Of a stretch of DNA of 64,000 nucleotides, positions 53,139 to 62,118 are shown in pieces. The position numbers and the translations under genes are program-made. The DNA is taken from the NCBI RefSeq assembly GCF_000265385.1, contig NC_018013.1, positions 1,825,001 to 1,889,000 on the forward strand, in the 5' to 3' direction. Within the stretch, counting starts at the first letter, position 1; each line of letters starts with the position of its first letter. Source of the DNA: Aequorivita sublithincola DSM 14238 (GTDB lineage: Bacteria; Bacteroidota; Bacteroidia; Flavobacteriales; Flavobacteriaceae). Below the pieces are notes generated by a model. That model was not told the origin of the DNA, searched no databases, and saw only the letters and a program-made list of their open reading frames with translations.

Positions 53139-53274
53139 TGTCTGGTCGAGCCCTTCGTCTGCGCTCAGGACAGGCTTTATCAGGACCTACCTAATTTAAG
53201 GTAATTCTGCTTAATAAGAACCTCTCGACTGTACTTCTACTGTGCTCAGTACAGGCTATTCGAGGGGACATTTT
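53139..53274. repeat. Palindromic repeat unit 2 of the purE-purK array
   Basis: The A half (from 53142, TCTGGTCGAGCCCTTCGTCT) plus linker and B half (53221-53268) are nearly identical to unit 1, with a few substitutions and small indels. It ends directly before the left inverted repeat of the GIY-YIG cassette. Confidence 0.85.
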
Positions 53275-53278
53275 AGTT

Positions 53279-53626
53279 CTATGTCTGGTCGAGCGCAGTC
53301 GAGACCTCCTCGTGAGTTGGCTTATACTTTGAATGTGTCATATTTCTACATTCCGCCAATATTTGAAGCATTTCAAAATCTCCATTTGCCAAGGCTCGTT
53401 TTTTCTGTGCACTCCAATTTTTTATTTTCTTTTCAAAATATATTGCTTGTTCTACATCATTAAATTCTTGATGAAATATTAATTCTAATGGTCTTCGTTT
53501 GTATGTGAAACAAGATTTATTTAATCCGTTTTGGTGTTCATCGAACCGCCTTGAAATATTATTTGTGAAACCTGTATATAGTAAACCATCGGAACATTCT
53601 AATATGTAAATGTAATATGATTTCAT
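53279..53626 (-). CDS. Single-domain GIY-YIG nuclease
   Basis: A 115-residue protein of the UPF0213/YhbQ-like GIY-YIG type. The core motif reads YYIYILECSDGLLYTGFT (about 4-21), followed by Arg in NNISRRFDEH and Glu in YFEKKIKNW (about 64), the expected catalytic set. The final eleven residues HEEVSTALDQT are encoded by the left inverted repeat, so the repeat is part of the gene. The right repeat begins 17 bases upstream of the ATG. The activity on the surrounding palindromes is a guess from this layout. Confidence 0.9.
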   Translation of the reverse strand: MKSYYIYILECSDGLLYTGFTNNISRRFDEHQNGLNKSCFTYKRRPLELIFHQEFNDVEQAIYFEKKIKNWSAQKKRALANGDFEMLQILAECRNMTHSKYKPTHEEVSTALDQT

Positions 53627-53670
53627 TTTTCGTTTTCATAATGAGGTCTCGACTGCGCTCGACCGGACAT
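53281..53670. mobile_element. Cassette: GIY-YIG gene bounded by 28-bp inverted repeats
   Basis: Positions 53281-53308 and 53643-53670 are reverse complements at 27 of 28 bases. The core GGTCGAGCGCAGTCGAGACC is itself largely palindromic. The repeats frame the GIY-YIG gene tightly: one overlaps its last codons and stop, the other lies just before its start. The cassette sits inside an array of related palindromic units between purE and purK. Whether it moves is not shown by one copy. Confidence 0.7.
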
Positions 53671-53704
53671 CGTAATTGTCAAAGTTAATTAAAATTCTTT
53701 ATAG

Positions 53705-53777
53705 TAATCCTGCTAAATAAAGACCTCTCGACTGTACTTCGACTGCGCTCAGTACAGGCTATTCGAGGGCACATTTT
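53705..53777. repeat. Third B half-unit of the array, touching purK
   Basis: AATCCTGCTAAATAAAGACC followed by the CTGTACT/AGTACAG hairpin, as in units 1 and 2. Its last bases overlap the purK stop codon at 53776-53778. Confidence 0.8.
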
Positions 53778-54930
53778 ATTTACTAATAACTTCAATAGTC
53801 TTCTTAACCTCCTCCGCTATTTTCCTCGCTTTGTTGAGATCTTTATTTACAATGGTCACGTGGCCCATCTTTCTAAACGGGCGGGTTTCTTTTTTACCGT
53901 AGATGTGGGGCGTTACGCCTTCCATCGCTAATATGTTTTCTATGTTTTTATACACTACTGGGCCAGTGTGGTCTTCGGCGCCTACTAAGTTAACCATTAT
54001 GCCGCCTACTTTACTATCCGTGTTACCCAAAGGTAAATCTAAAATAGCTCTTATTTGCTGCTCAAACTGGTTGGTGTAGCTGGCTTCTATGCTGTAATGG
54101 CCGCTGTTGTGCGGTCTGGGTGCTACTTCGTTTACCAGTATTTCGTCGTCTTCAGTTTGGAACATTTCTACTGCCAAAAGTCCTACGTGTTTAAATGCTT
54201 CGGAAACTTTTTTCGCAATGGCTCTTGCTTTGTTTGCAACTGCTTCGTCTATTCTGGCAGGGCAGATTACGTATTCCACTTGGTTGGCTTCTGGGTGGAA
54301 TTCCATTTCAACCACTGGATAAGTTTTTACTTCTCCGGAAGAATTTCTAGCTACGATTACTGCCAATTCATTTTTAAAAGGAATCAATTTTTCAGCTATA
54401 CAAGCGCTTTCTGCTAACGGAATTACATCTTCAGCCTCACGAACAATACTCACACCTTTGCCATCATACCCGCCTGTGCAACTTTTCCAAACAAAAGGAA
54501 AGTGCAATTCTTTGCGAACAATGGCTTCATTTAAATCATTTTTGTCTTTATAAACTTTAAACGGCGAAGTAGGAATTTGATGTTCCTTATAAAACTGCTT
54601 TTGAACGCCTTTATCTTGAATATTTCTTAAAGTTCCTGCGCTTGGAAAAACTTTTACACCTTCGTTTTCAAGTTTTTCCAAAGCTTCTATGTTTACGCCT
54701 TCAATTTCAAAAGTAAGTACATCTACTTTTTTTCCGAAGTTATAGACGGTTTCAAAATCCATTAAATCGCCTTGTTCAAAAACATCTGCTGCAATGCGGC
54801 AGGGAGCTTCAATACTTGGATCGAGAACGTGTGTTTTTATATCCCATTTTCGGGTTTCGTAGAGCATCATTTTGCCCAACTGTCCGCCGCCTAGAATGCC
54901 GAGGGTGAAGTTGGTGGAGAAGTAGTTCAT
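53776..54930 (-). CDS. purK: N5-carboxyaminoimidazole ribonucleotide synthase
   Basis: A 384-residue ATP-grasp enzyme that carboxylates AIR with bicarbonate and ATP to N5-CAIR, the substrate of PurE. GILGGGQLGKMM is at about 11-22, the ATP-grasp core WKSCTGGYDGKGV at about 148-160, and the metal-binding VNEVAPRPHNSGHYSIEA at about 265-282. Its stop codon lies in the repeat array, so purE is no longer directly adjacent. A TATCTTTG -7 element lies upstream. Confidence 0.96.
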   Translation of the reverse strand: MNYFSTNFTLGILGGGQLGKMMLYETRKWDIKTHVLDPSIEAPCRIAADVFEQGDLMDFETVYNFGKKVDVLTFEIEGVNIEALEKLENEGVKVFPSAGTLRNIQDKGVQKQFYKEHQIPTSPFKVYKDKNDLNEAIVRKELHFPFVWKSCTGGYDGKGVSIVREAEDVIPLAESACIAEKLIPFKNELAVIVARNSSGEVKTYPVVEMEFHPEANQVEYVICPARIDEAVANKARAIAKKVSEAFKHVGLLAVEMFQTEDDEILVNEVAPRPHNSGHYSIEASYTNQFEQQIRAILDLPLGNTDSKVGGIMVNLVGAEDHTGPVVYKNIENILAMEGVTPHIYGKKETRPFRKMGHVTIVNKDLNKARKIAEEVKKTIEVISK

Positions 54931-54961
54931 TGGGTATTATCTATTTTTATTACTTATTCTG

Positions 54962-54969
54962 CAAAGATA
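54962..54969 (-). promoter_or_regulatory. -7 element of purK
   Basis: TATCTTTG on the minus strand, a perfect TAnnTTTG match, 31 bases before the purK ATG. Confidence 0.45.
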
Positions 54970-55035
54970 GTTATTTCGGGATTTGTTAATTGGTTAATTA
55001 GGGATTCGTTCTTTGTGGGTAAAATGTTTCTAGCG

Positions 55036-56757
55036 TCAATCCCAAAATTTGATAATATAGTTATGCTCGGTGCTGTATTCGTTCTTTTTCGAAATTCGCA
55101 AGGGGTTTGTTTCGGACTGATTGTATTGATAGAGAGTCGTGTCTTTTAGTTTTCCGTTTTCTAAATGTTTAACTTCTGTGACTCTGTTTTTGTTATCATA
55201 ACTAAAAAAATAGTGGTGTCTGTCGCTATCAAAATAGCTTTCCAAAACTTTTCCATCGGCATCGGTCAAAATTTCTATGGAGCCGCTTCTTAAAACTTTG
55301 ATGCCGACAACATGATGTTGTGCATCAAAAATTAAACAATGCTGATCGCCACAAACTGTGTTTTCAGAAATATGCCGGCTAAATACGTTTTCCTTTAGGT
55401 CGCCCACAATATTGAATCGTAGATCATACCGATAATTGTCGTTAAAAATTAAATGATGTTGTGTAATTTCTAAATCGGTTTGTATGTAAGCATCGTATGG
55501 GCTTTCCTGTTTATCAATTTGGATTTTTTCCGAGTAAAGGAAGTCTTCATCTTTGTAAAAATACAACGTCAAACTTTTTTCATAAGCTGAATTTGTTGCC
55601 GTTTCTACTTTTTGAAAATTGGTATAGGTGAATTTTTCTTCGGAATGAATTTCATCTTTGGAACCTCTAGTCTCAATTAAATGAATGGTTTGAACTTTGT
55701 TAAATCGAAATATTTTAGAGTCTGAAAGTTTCTTTTCATCATTAATGCCTTGGAAGTTTTCTATTTTCAATTCATAGATTTTTTTATTGAAATCAAACAT
55801 TTTTAAAACCTCCAATTCCTCAGGGCCTTGACTAAACTTGCTTAAATTAATTTGTTCGTCGGTCAGGTTTTCCTTTGTGGTTTTTGAAGCAGGAAGTAAA
55901 TGCTGTATAAAGTATTTTTTCAACTTTGGAAATTTTACCACTAAACTTTGCAATTCGGCATCTCTTAATAAAAGTCGAAATGCTTTGCCTTCCAAAATCT
56001 TGGAAGACTTAGAATAAGCGGGAAATTGAATCATTACGCCAGCGGCATAAGGGAAAATAACAGCTTCGGAATAGTCAATCATTTTTCTAAAAGTAGTGTC
56101 AATAGAAATTGGATTCTTAATCCGTTCCGCATCATTCAATTCCAGTTTTTCGGTTTGTAGCAAATATATTTTTTGGAATTCTGAAATTGTAAGCGTTTCC
56201 AGTGTTTTTTGCTGTTCTGCATTTGGTTTTATATCGATGTTTTCAATGGCGCCAGTGTTTAAATTGGCCGCGTAAAAATGGTTTGTAAATAACTTTTTGA
56301 AAGAATTGGAATCGGAAGAATTTCTTGCTTCAAAATTATAGTTCACAACATAGATGGCAAAATCATTGACAACACTTATCAGTTTTATGCTTACTTTTTT
56401 AAACTCCAGCTCCATGTTTTCCAACTGCTGATTTTCGCGAGTGTTGATTGAAATTTCATTAGCAGTACTGAGTTGTTTTTTGACCGCGGCATTTATTTCA
56501 AAAAATGAAACTGCATTTTCAAGATTTTCGATTACAATCTTTTTAAATGCTAAAACTATTTTTTCCGATTGGTCATTTTCTAGTTCTATTTTATCTTGAT
56601 AAATTTCTACTTCAGATGGAAGATAATCTTTGTCAAAATTTTCTTTTGAAACACTTGTAGAAACCGTGTAGCTTTTATTTTTAAAAACATCAATGATTTG
56701 CGCGAATCCAGTTTGGAAAGCAAAAAACACAAAAAGAATAAGAAACTGCTTTTTCAT
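55036..56757 (-). CDS. Secreted protein with YD-repeat-like C-terminus, unknown function
   Basis: A 573-residue protein with a Sec signal (about 1-19, ending TGFAQ). The body is rich in Lys/Glu and predicted beta strands. The C-terminal part (about 480-560) contains RHISENTV, DAQHHVVGIKVLRSG, DGKVLESYFDSDRHHYFFSYD and NRVTEVKHLENGKL, similar to the YD/RHS-like strands of wrapping beta repeats. It begins five bases behind the larger MORN-type gene and is probably in one operon with it. No enzymatic motif was recognised. Confidence 0.75.
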   Translation of the reverse strand: MKKQFLILFVFFAFQTGFAQIIDVFKNKSYTVSTSVSKENFDKDYLPSEVEIYQDKIELENDQSEKIVLAFKKIVIENLENAVSFFEINAAVKKQLSTANEISINTRENQQLENMELEFKKVSIKLISVVNDFAIYVVNYNFEARNSSDSNSFKKLFTNHFYAANLNTGAIENIDIKPNAEQQKTLETLTISEFQKIYLLQTEKLELNDAERIKNPISIDTTFRKMIDYSEAVIFPYAAGVMIQFPAYSKSSKILEGKAFRLLLRDAELQSLVVKFPKLKKYFIQHLLPASKTTKENLTDEQINLSKFSQGPEELEVLKMFDFNKKIYELKIENFQGINDEKKLSDSKIFRFNKVQTIHLIETRGSKDEIHSEEKFTYTNFQKVETATNSAYEKSLTLYFYKDEDFLYSEKIQIDKQESPYDAYIQTDLEITQHHLIFNDNYRYDLRFNIVGDLKENVFSRHISENTVCGDQHCLIFDAQHHVVGIKVLRSGSIEILTDADGKVLESYFDSDRHHYFFSYDNKNRVTEVKHLENGKLKDTTLYQYNQSETNPLRISKKNEYSTEHNYIIKFWD

Positions 56758-56762
56758 AATAC

Positions 56763-59700
56763 TTATTTTTCTGTGTAAAACTGAAGGATTAGTTTTTGTT
56801 TTTCTTCACTGAAATTAATTCGAATTCTATAAAAATCTTTACTTTCCAAGAAGCGTTTTAAATCTTCGAGATTAATAGTTTCATTGGAGTTTTTTGGAAT
56901 GAAATTATTTCCATCAGCTTTTTTGCCATCAATCTCTATTTCAGCAGCCACAAAATTTGAACCAGCGAGCATTTCAGTGGTTGTTGCATTCAATTTGATG
57001 TTTTTTCCATTGTTCGAATAATCAAATTTTAGATTGGCCTCCGTAATCTCAAAACCATAAAACTTGTCTATTTCGTTTTTTATCAAGGGGAAATCTTTGA
57101 TTCGGGGATACCAATATTCTAATTGTGGCTCGATTCTCGGTTCGGCTTTTATAACTTCCACTTCAAGAAAATCTTTAATAATGCCAGTAGTAAAACAAGC
57201 ATTTTTATCGGCAGCATAATCAATTTCCAACTTCTCTTCTTTCAGATTAACGGATTTGGTATCAAAGTAGCCCGTAAATTCTTGATTGTTTGAAGCGTTT
57301 TTCAAAGGACTATTTTCAAGACTAATTGCTATTCGATTGGTGTTTAGATTTACCCAAAATGTTTTTTTGGTCTTGACATTATAGTTAAAATTTGCATCGA
57401 AATTACTGATATAACCATCGGTTTTACACGGATTGAGATTGATTTTAATGTGTTTGGCAAGCGGCAGATAGAAAGAGAATTCTTCAAATAAAAGTAATTT
57501 CATACCTGAATATCCCGCGCTTTGATCATTGTCTGACCGAAAATTGATAAAGAATATTTTCTCGTAGTTAAAACCTTCAAAAGGAATAATGTATTCTGGG
57601 AAATATGCAGATATTTTTTGATAATTGCTTATCGAAGAAAGCGTTTGGGCAAACCTGATTTTCTCGTTGGGTAAGGATCTGTCGTAACAGGCGCAATCGT
57701 CTTCATCTTCTGCGATTATTATAATTTCACCATCTTTATAATGTAAAATTTCCTCTTTTCCATCGGCGTCAAAGTTGATCCATTCTCCATCGCGTTTGCG
57801 CTCTTTAAAATGGCCTCGGGTGAGCAACTTTCCTGTTTCATCATAGAGTTCGTAAACTCCGTTTGGTTCGTCGTTTTTCATTTCGTGAAAAGTTCGCATT
57901 TGCCCGTTTTCAAAATAGGCTCTTCCTTCGCCCATTCCTGTGCGAAGATTTATTTCTCTATGGTTTCTCAATCTATTTTCCGAATAAAAACTTTTCGAAA
58001 TGCGAATGGAATCTGTTTTAATACGCAGCAAATTGCTAGAAAGCGTATCGCCAGTAGCCGCTAGCTGAAGAGATGTGTTGTTGCTGTAATTCTGCATTTC
58101 CTTTAATTTCCCGTTGGGATAATAGGCAAGATGCAAGTGGTTTTTACCCAGAGAATCGTTTTTATACAGTTCTATCAACGTGCCGAATTCATCATATTGA
58201 TATGCTTCTTTTATATTGTGATTTGGATAATACTTTTGGCTGGTGATTAAAATTCCTCCAGATTTCTTTTTCACCCAATTTCCGACCGGTTTTCCGTGCT
58301 CAAATTCATAATGTATAATTGTGTCATTGGAAACTGCATCGTAAACCGTCCATTTTCCGTGTGGCAAACCTTTATCAAATTCAATACTGAAAAAAGGACT
58401 GCCATCTGCGTATTTCCATTTATACTTTCCTTGGGTTTTAGGATTGATAATCAAGTCTTCGTTGAACCATTCGGGATTGGATTTTCTTTCAATTTTGATT
58501 GCCGTTTTTTTGAGGCTTTCTTGATTTTCTTCTTCAAACGTACCATTAGTCAGTACTTGAATAACATCTCCATTTTGAGTGAGACTTGCAGTTTGCATTT
58601 GATAATTGTCTTCAGCTATGAAGTGAATTCTTCTAGGTTTCTGGTTGCTGAAAAAATCATAACCATATAACGGATGGGAAGAATTCATCATCCAAAGCAA
58701 CGAAGCCAGTTTTTGTTCTGGGAAAAAGTCAAGCTTAAAAACGCCAATTACATTTATATTTTTTGTAAATCCGTTTTCAAAACTCTGCCCAATAATATTA
58801 GCACCATCGCCTTTGGCATAAAAGGTATGCGATAGATTTCCATTTTCGTCATAGGTTTTATTCCATCCTATATACTCAGAATCTTTTCCATTGGATTGAT
58901 AATTGAAATCTTGGTGAAGAGCGCCGTTATTATAAAAACTTTGAAGTTTTCCGTCGAGCACTCCATCTTTATAAATCATTGTCTTTTCAAGTTGTCCATT
59001 GGAATAATAAATATTAAGAACCCCGTTTAACAGTCCGTTTTTCCATTCGGCTGTTTTTTTCAATGCACCATCCTGCCAGGTTGTTTCTGTACCCGTTTGC
59101 TGGGAAACAAGTTTATTGTCCACTTCCGCAATTTCAAAATATGCTTGATAATTTAATTTGCCTGTATTGTCCCAACGCTCTTCAATGCCATCTTTTAGGT
59201 TGTTTGTGTAATTTTCTCTTTTGTATAATTCTCCTGTTCGAGATGTAAACGATTCTACTGTACCATTTTTCATGAAGTTTTTCCAGTGTTCCACACGTTG
59301 TCTCACTCCATTTGGTTGGTTATTTATTATTTCGCCGTCATATACATTTTTCAGAATGGTGTCATTCACCTTAATTTTCTGATAATAAATACCTTTTCTT
59401 TCGAGATTTCCGTCGTAATAATAATGTGTGTAGGCGCCATGTGGTAAATCGTTTTTATAGTAAACCTCTGATTTTAAACTATTGGTTTTGTTCCTGTTGT
59501 ATTCTTTTAAAACGCCATCCCGCTTTCCTTTTTTATAATAATAATCTTGTGAAATGTTACCGTTATTGTAGTAATATTTTATTCGCCCGTCCAAAACCGA
59601 TACCTTTTTTCCTTCTTCGTTGGTTTCTATAATATAGATTTCATTACGCAGCAAGATTCCGCTGGCGTCATAAGTTTTCTTTTTATTTATATTGAGCCCG

Positions 59701-60029
59701 TTTTTGAACTTTCCTTTTTCCCTGAGATTTCCGGTGGGATTATAAAGCCAATATCGGCCATTTTTTTCACCGTTTTTAAAATGAATAACAGAGCTCAAAA
59801 TACCTTTTGGATAGAATAATTTTTGAACTCCGTGTTTCTTTCCGTTTTTGGTTTCACTTATTTCAATTGTCTCTTTAGCGGCATTAAAAACGAACATTTT
59901 ATTGTTCTTCCAAATTGTATCACCGTTGCGTTGCTGAGGTGGATAATCTCCCGGTTGCGCAGAAGCCATCGTTGCAAAAAGAGCAAGAATAAAGAAAAGG
60001 GAATAATGAAAGGAGTTCTTAAAGCGCAT
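56763..60029 (-). CDS. Large secreted MORN/YwqK-repeat protein
   Basis: A 1088-residue protein with a signal peptide (MRFKNSFHYSLFFILALFAT, ending ASAQ). About twenty repeats follow the pattern xGxLxxxxxYxNGxxxGxxxxYxxxG, for example YNPTGNLREKGKFKNG, YYNNGNISQDYYYKKGKRDG and FENGQMRTFHEMKNDEPNG. They span about residues 60-770, and the C-terminal 330 residues have no clear relatives. Repeats of this kind form long beta sheets. ATG 60029 is chosen over the TTG at 60098 because a -7 element lies between them. Confidence 0.85.
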   Translation of the reverse strand: MRFKNSFHYSLFFILALFATMASAQPGDYPPQQRNGDTIWKNNKMFVFNAAKETIEISETKNGKKHGVQKLFYPKGILSSVIHFKNGEKNGRYWLYNPTGNLREKGKFKNGLNINKKKTYDASGILLRNEIYIIETNEEGKKVSVLDGRIKYYYNNGNISQDYYYKKGKRDGVLKEYNRNKTNSLKSEVYYKNDLPHGAYTHYYYDGNLERKGIYYQKIKVNDTILKNVYDGEIINNQPNGVRQRVEHWKNFMKNGTVESFTSRTGELYKRENYTNNLKDGIEERWDNTGKLNYQAYFEIAEVDNKLVSQQTGTETTWQDGALKKTAEWKNGLLNGVLNIYYSNGQLEKTMIYKDGVLDGKLQSFYNNGALHQDFNYQSNGKDSEYIGWNKTYDENGNLSHTFYAKGDGANIIGQSFENGFTKNINVIGVFKLDFFPEQKLASLLWMMNSSHPLYGYDFFSNQKPRRIHFIAEDNYQMQTASLTQNGDVIQVLTNGTFEEENQESLKKTAIKIERKSNPEWFNEDLIINPKTQGKYKWKYADGSPFFSIEFDKGLPHGKWTVYDAVSNDTIIHYEFEHGKPVGNWVKKKSGGILITSQKYYPNHNIKEAYQYDEFGTLIELYKNDSLGKNHLHLAYYPNGKLKEMQNYSNNTSLQLAATGDTLSSNLLRIKTDSIRISKSFYSENRLRNHREINLRTGMGEGRAYFENGQMRTFHEMKNDEPNGVYELYDETGKLLTRGHFKERKRDGEWINFDADGKEEILHYKDGEIIIIAEDEDDCACYDRSLPNEKIRFAQTLSSISNYQKISAYFPEYIIPFEGFNYEKIFFINFRSDNDQSAGYSGMKLLLFEEFSFYLPLAKHIKINLNPCKTDGYISNFDANFNYNVKTKKTFWVNLNTNRIAISLENSPLKNASNNQEFTGYFDTKSVNLKEEKLEIDYAADKNACFTTGIIKDFLEVEVIKAEPRIEPQLEYWYPRIKDFPLIKNEIDKFYGFEITEANLKFDYSNNGKNIKLNATTTEMLAGSNFVAAEIEIDGKKADGNNFIPKNSNETINLEDLKRFLESKDFYRIRINFSEEKQKLILQFYTEK

Positions 60030-60362
60030 TAAGTTTGGGGTTTGAAGTAACAAAGATACCGATCTTAGCTTAGGTTTGGAGCTAGGAATATTAATCAATT
60101 TAAACCTTTATTTTATAAAAAATAATATTCTTTTCACGTAAGCTTAAATATTGTTTCTTCTGCGAATTGCAACGGAATCAATATTTGCGTGCCTATAAAA
60201 AATAATAATGTTTAATTTTTAAAAACTACAATGCCGGTTTTTTTGTATCTATTTATGTAATATTGTTTTTCAAACACAGTTTAAGTTTTCTTTTTTGATC
60301 ATTGAAACACTTGTTTGGTAGCAGGATATTTTACTTATAATCAAAAATTATTTTCACCCCCA
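60030..60362. other. 333-base divergent intergenic region
   Basis: It holds the -7 element of the MORN-repeat gene (60051-60058). Otherwise it is AT-rich sequence without a recognisable RNA, repeat or terminator. The promoter of the 60363 gene was not located with confidence. Confidence 0.5.
60051..60058 (-). promoter_or_regulatory. -7 element of the MORN-repeat gene
   Basis: TATCTTTG on the minus strand (TAnnTTTG), 21 bases before the ATG at 60029. It supports that start over the upstream TTG. Confidence 0.5.
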
Positions 60363-61100
60363 ATGAAAAAAATTACCTACTATAAGCCAAGAAAGGGCTT
60401 CTTCGGTCTTTTGGCTATTTTACTTTTAGTTTTATCTACTGCCACAGCACAAGTGGGTATTGGCACCACCAATCCCGCGCCGGGCAGTGCTTTGCAAATT
60501 GACAGCACCGTAGGCGCCTTAGTGCCGCCCAGAGTTACCAATGCACAAATGATTGCCATACAAAGCCCTTTGGAGGGTTCTATTGTTTATAACAATACCT
60601 TTTCAGCTTTGTTTATGTTTTCCTCTGGCACTTGGAATAACCTTACAAGACCCGATCTTCCTTCCATTGTTATGAGTAAGGATTGGGGCCAAAATGATGA
60701 CAATAATTTGGTGAAGACAGGAAACGATACGTACTATAACTTTCCGCTCACCCCAGCCGAAGTAGTTTCCAACGAGCCTAATTTTTTCACCGTAACGGCT
60801 AGTGGCACCATACAGGTTAAAAAAGCAGGAAATTATTTAATTACTGCAGGATTTTCCGTGAACAGTTTGCCCACCGGAGGCCATAAATATATTATTGGAA
60901 TTTACAAGGGCACTAACACCTTGATTGGCTATTTGGTGCGCGGAAATGTGATAATGCAGAGCGATGATGAGTTTGGTACCAGCGGGGTATTGATGCTTCC
61001 ATTTAATGCAGATGAAAAAATAAGTCTTAAATATGTGCTGAACAATAATGGATTGGTATTAGACGCAAGGTTCTTTAAAATAGGAATTATAAAAATTTAA
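60363..61100 (+). CDS. Secreted C1q/TNF-like protein, first of a tandem pair
   Basis: A 245-residue protein with a signal peptide (about 10-30, GLLAILLLVLSTATAQ). The N-terminal segment is VGIGTTNPAPGSALQIDSTVGALVPPRV, split here as VGIGTTNP and SALQIDSTVGALVPPRV. Such openings occur in flavobacterial adhesins and tail-fibre-like surface proteins. The C-terminal half (KKAGNYLITAGFSVNSLP to ending DARFFKIGIIKI) looks like a C1q/TNF jelly roll. ATG 60363 gives the signal peptide. The upstream ATG-less extension to 60315 is not needed. The paralogue follows after 6 bases. Confidence 0.8.
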   Translation: MKKITYYKPRKGFFGLLAILLLVLSTATAQVGIGTTNPAPGSALQIDSTVGALVPPRVTNAQMIAIQSPLEGSIVYNNTFSALFMFSSGTWNNLTRPDLPSIVMSKDWGQNDDNNLVKTGNDTYYNFPLTPAEVVSNEPNFFTVTASGTIQVKKAGNYLITAGFSVNSLPTGGHKYIIGIYKGTNTLIGYLVRGNVIMQSDDEFGTSGVLMLPFNADEKISLKYVLNNNGLVLDARFFKIGIIKI

Positions 61101-61106
61101 ACTTCT

Positions 61107-61820
61107 ATGAGCAATTACATTAGAAACATTATTTCAACGCTATTGTTGTTCAACGTATTATCGCTAAGTGCGCAGTCAGGCGTAGGTATAAATACTACCC
61201 AAATTGCTGCTGGCAGCGCACTACAGATTGATAGTGCTACTGGAGCACTGGTTATGCCGCGAATGACCGATGTGCAGATGACGGAAATTACAGATGTTTT
61301 GGACGGCGCCATTGTGTTTAATACAACCTATGGTAATTGGTATATTCGTATAAACGGAATATGGACGCCATACAGTTTTAATGACACGCCTTCGCTCATT
61401 CTAAACAAGGAAAACGGTGATCTTGCTCAAACCTCAGAGCCACTACTCGTGCCTTTGAATAACCTTAACTTGCTGCAAATTTCACCCGGATATTACGATG
61501 TGGGCCAAATAGGCATAGAACTTAAAAATGCAACTATACGTGTATTACGAGAAGGTCTTTATCTTGTTTCCGCGGGTATGAGCACTACGAATCTTCCTAA
61601 AGGCCCGAAAAAGTATAAGCTTTTGCTATACGTAAACGGGGCGCTTGTTTCCTATCTTACCAGTGGAAATGTAAATCTTACTGCCTCCGACTTTTGGGGA
61701 ACTAGTGGAAATTCTGCAGTGCTGCTTCAAGCAAATGACGTTGTGGAAATTAAATATATCCTGGACGGTACGGAAACCCTTAAAGGGAAGTTTTTCAATA
61801 TTGGGATTTCTAAGCTTTGA
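61107..61820 (+). CDS. Secreted C1q/TNF-like protein, second of a tandem pair
   Basis: A 237-residue paralogue of the preceding gene: signal peptide (about 1-22, ending SLSAQ), VGINTTQIAAGSALQIDSAT (about 25-44), VMPRMTDVQM, and a jelly-roll half with LREGLYLVSAGMSTTNLPKG and KYILDGTETLKGKFFNIGIS. The two proteins are clearly related along their length but far from identical, so the duplication is old. They are probably co-transcribed. Function as a surface or matrix protein is inferred. Confidence 0.8.
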   Translation: MSNYIRNIISTLLLFNVLSLSAQSGVGINTTQIAAGSALQIDSATGALVMPRMTDVQMTEITDVLDGAIVFNTTYGNWYIRINGIWTPYSFNDTPSLILNKENGDLAQTSEPLLVPLNNLNLLQISPGYYDVGQIGIELKNATIRVLREGLYLVSAGMSTTNLPKGPKKYKLLLYVNGALVSYLTSGNVNLTASDFWGTSGNSAVLLQANDVVEIKYILDGTETLKGKFFNIGISKL

Positions 61821-62118
61821 TTTAAGGATTGTTAGATTTTTTGTTTTTTGGAATTTTTAGTTCTTGCCTTTGGCCTTTTGCCTTCTAAAAAATTAAAAGT
61901 TATATTTGGTATCATCTCCTTTGTGCTGTATTTCTGTGTAACTCTTTAAAGAAATCGTTACGGATTTTATTTTCAATTCTCTTATGCTGAAAAAAATCTT
62001 TAAACACAAAAGCACCCATAGCCGGAGACTTTGATAATTATAAAAAAGCAACATCAAACAAACCGAAACTCATATTGTTCCCAAACTAACAACTCCTATT
62101 CGGCTTCAAGAATATGGA
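61821..62118. other. 298-base region before the rluA-like gene
   Basis: The left part contains TTTGGAATTTTTAG and GCCTTTGGCCTTTTGCC words of the intergenic-repeat type seen elsewhere. From 62044 to 62118 the sequence continues the reading frame of the pseudouridine synthase and encodes its conserved N-terminus. Confidence 0.5.

Noticed and set aside
52977..53777. CRISPR array in the purE-purK gap
   Set aside because: There are only two to three long units with internal hairpins, no uniform short repeats with unique spacers and no cas genes.
54055..54417. 120-codon plus-strand frame opposite purK
   Set aside because: Antisense to conserved ATP-grasp motifs and rich in Phe/Cys, as expected for a shadow frame.
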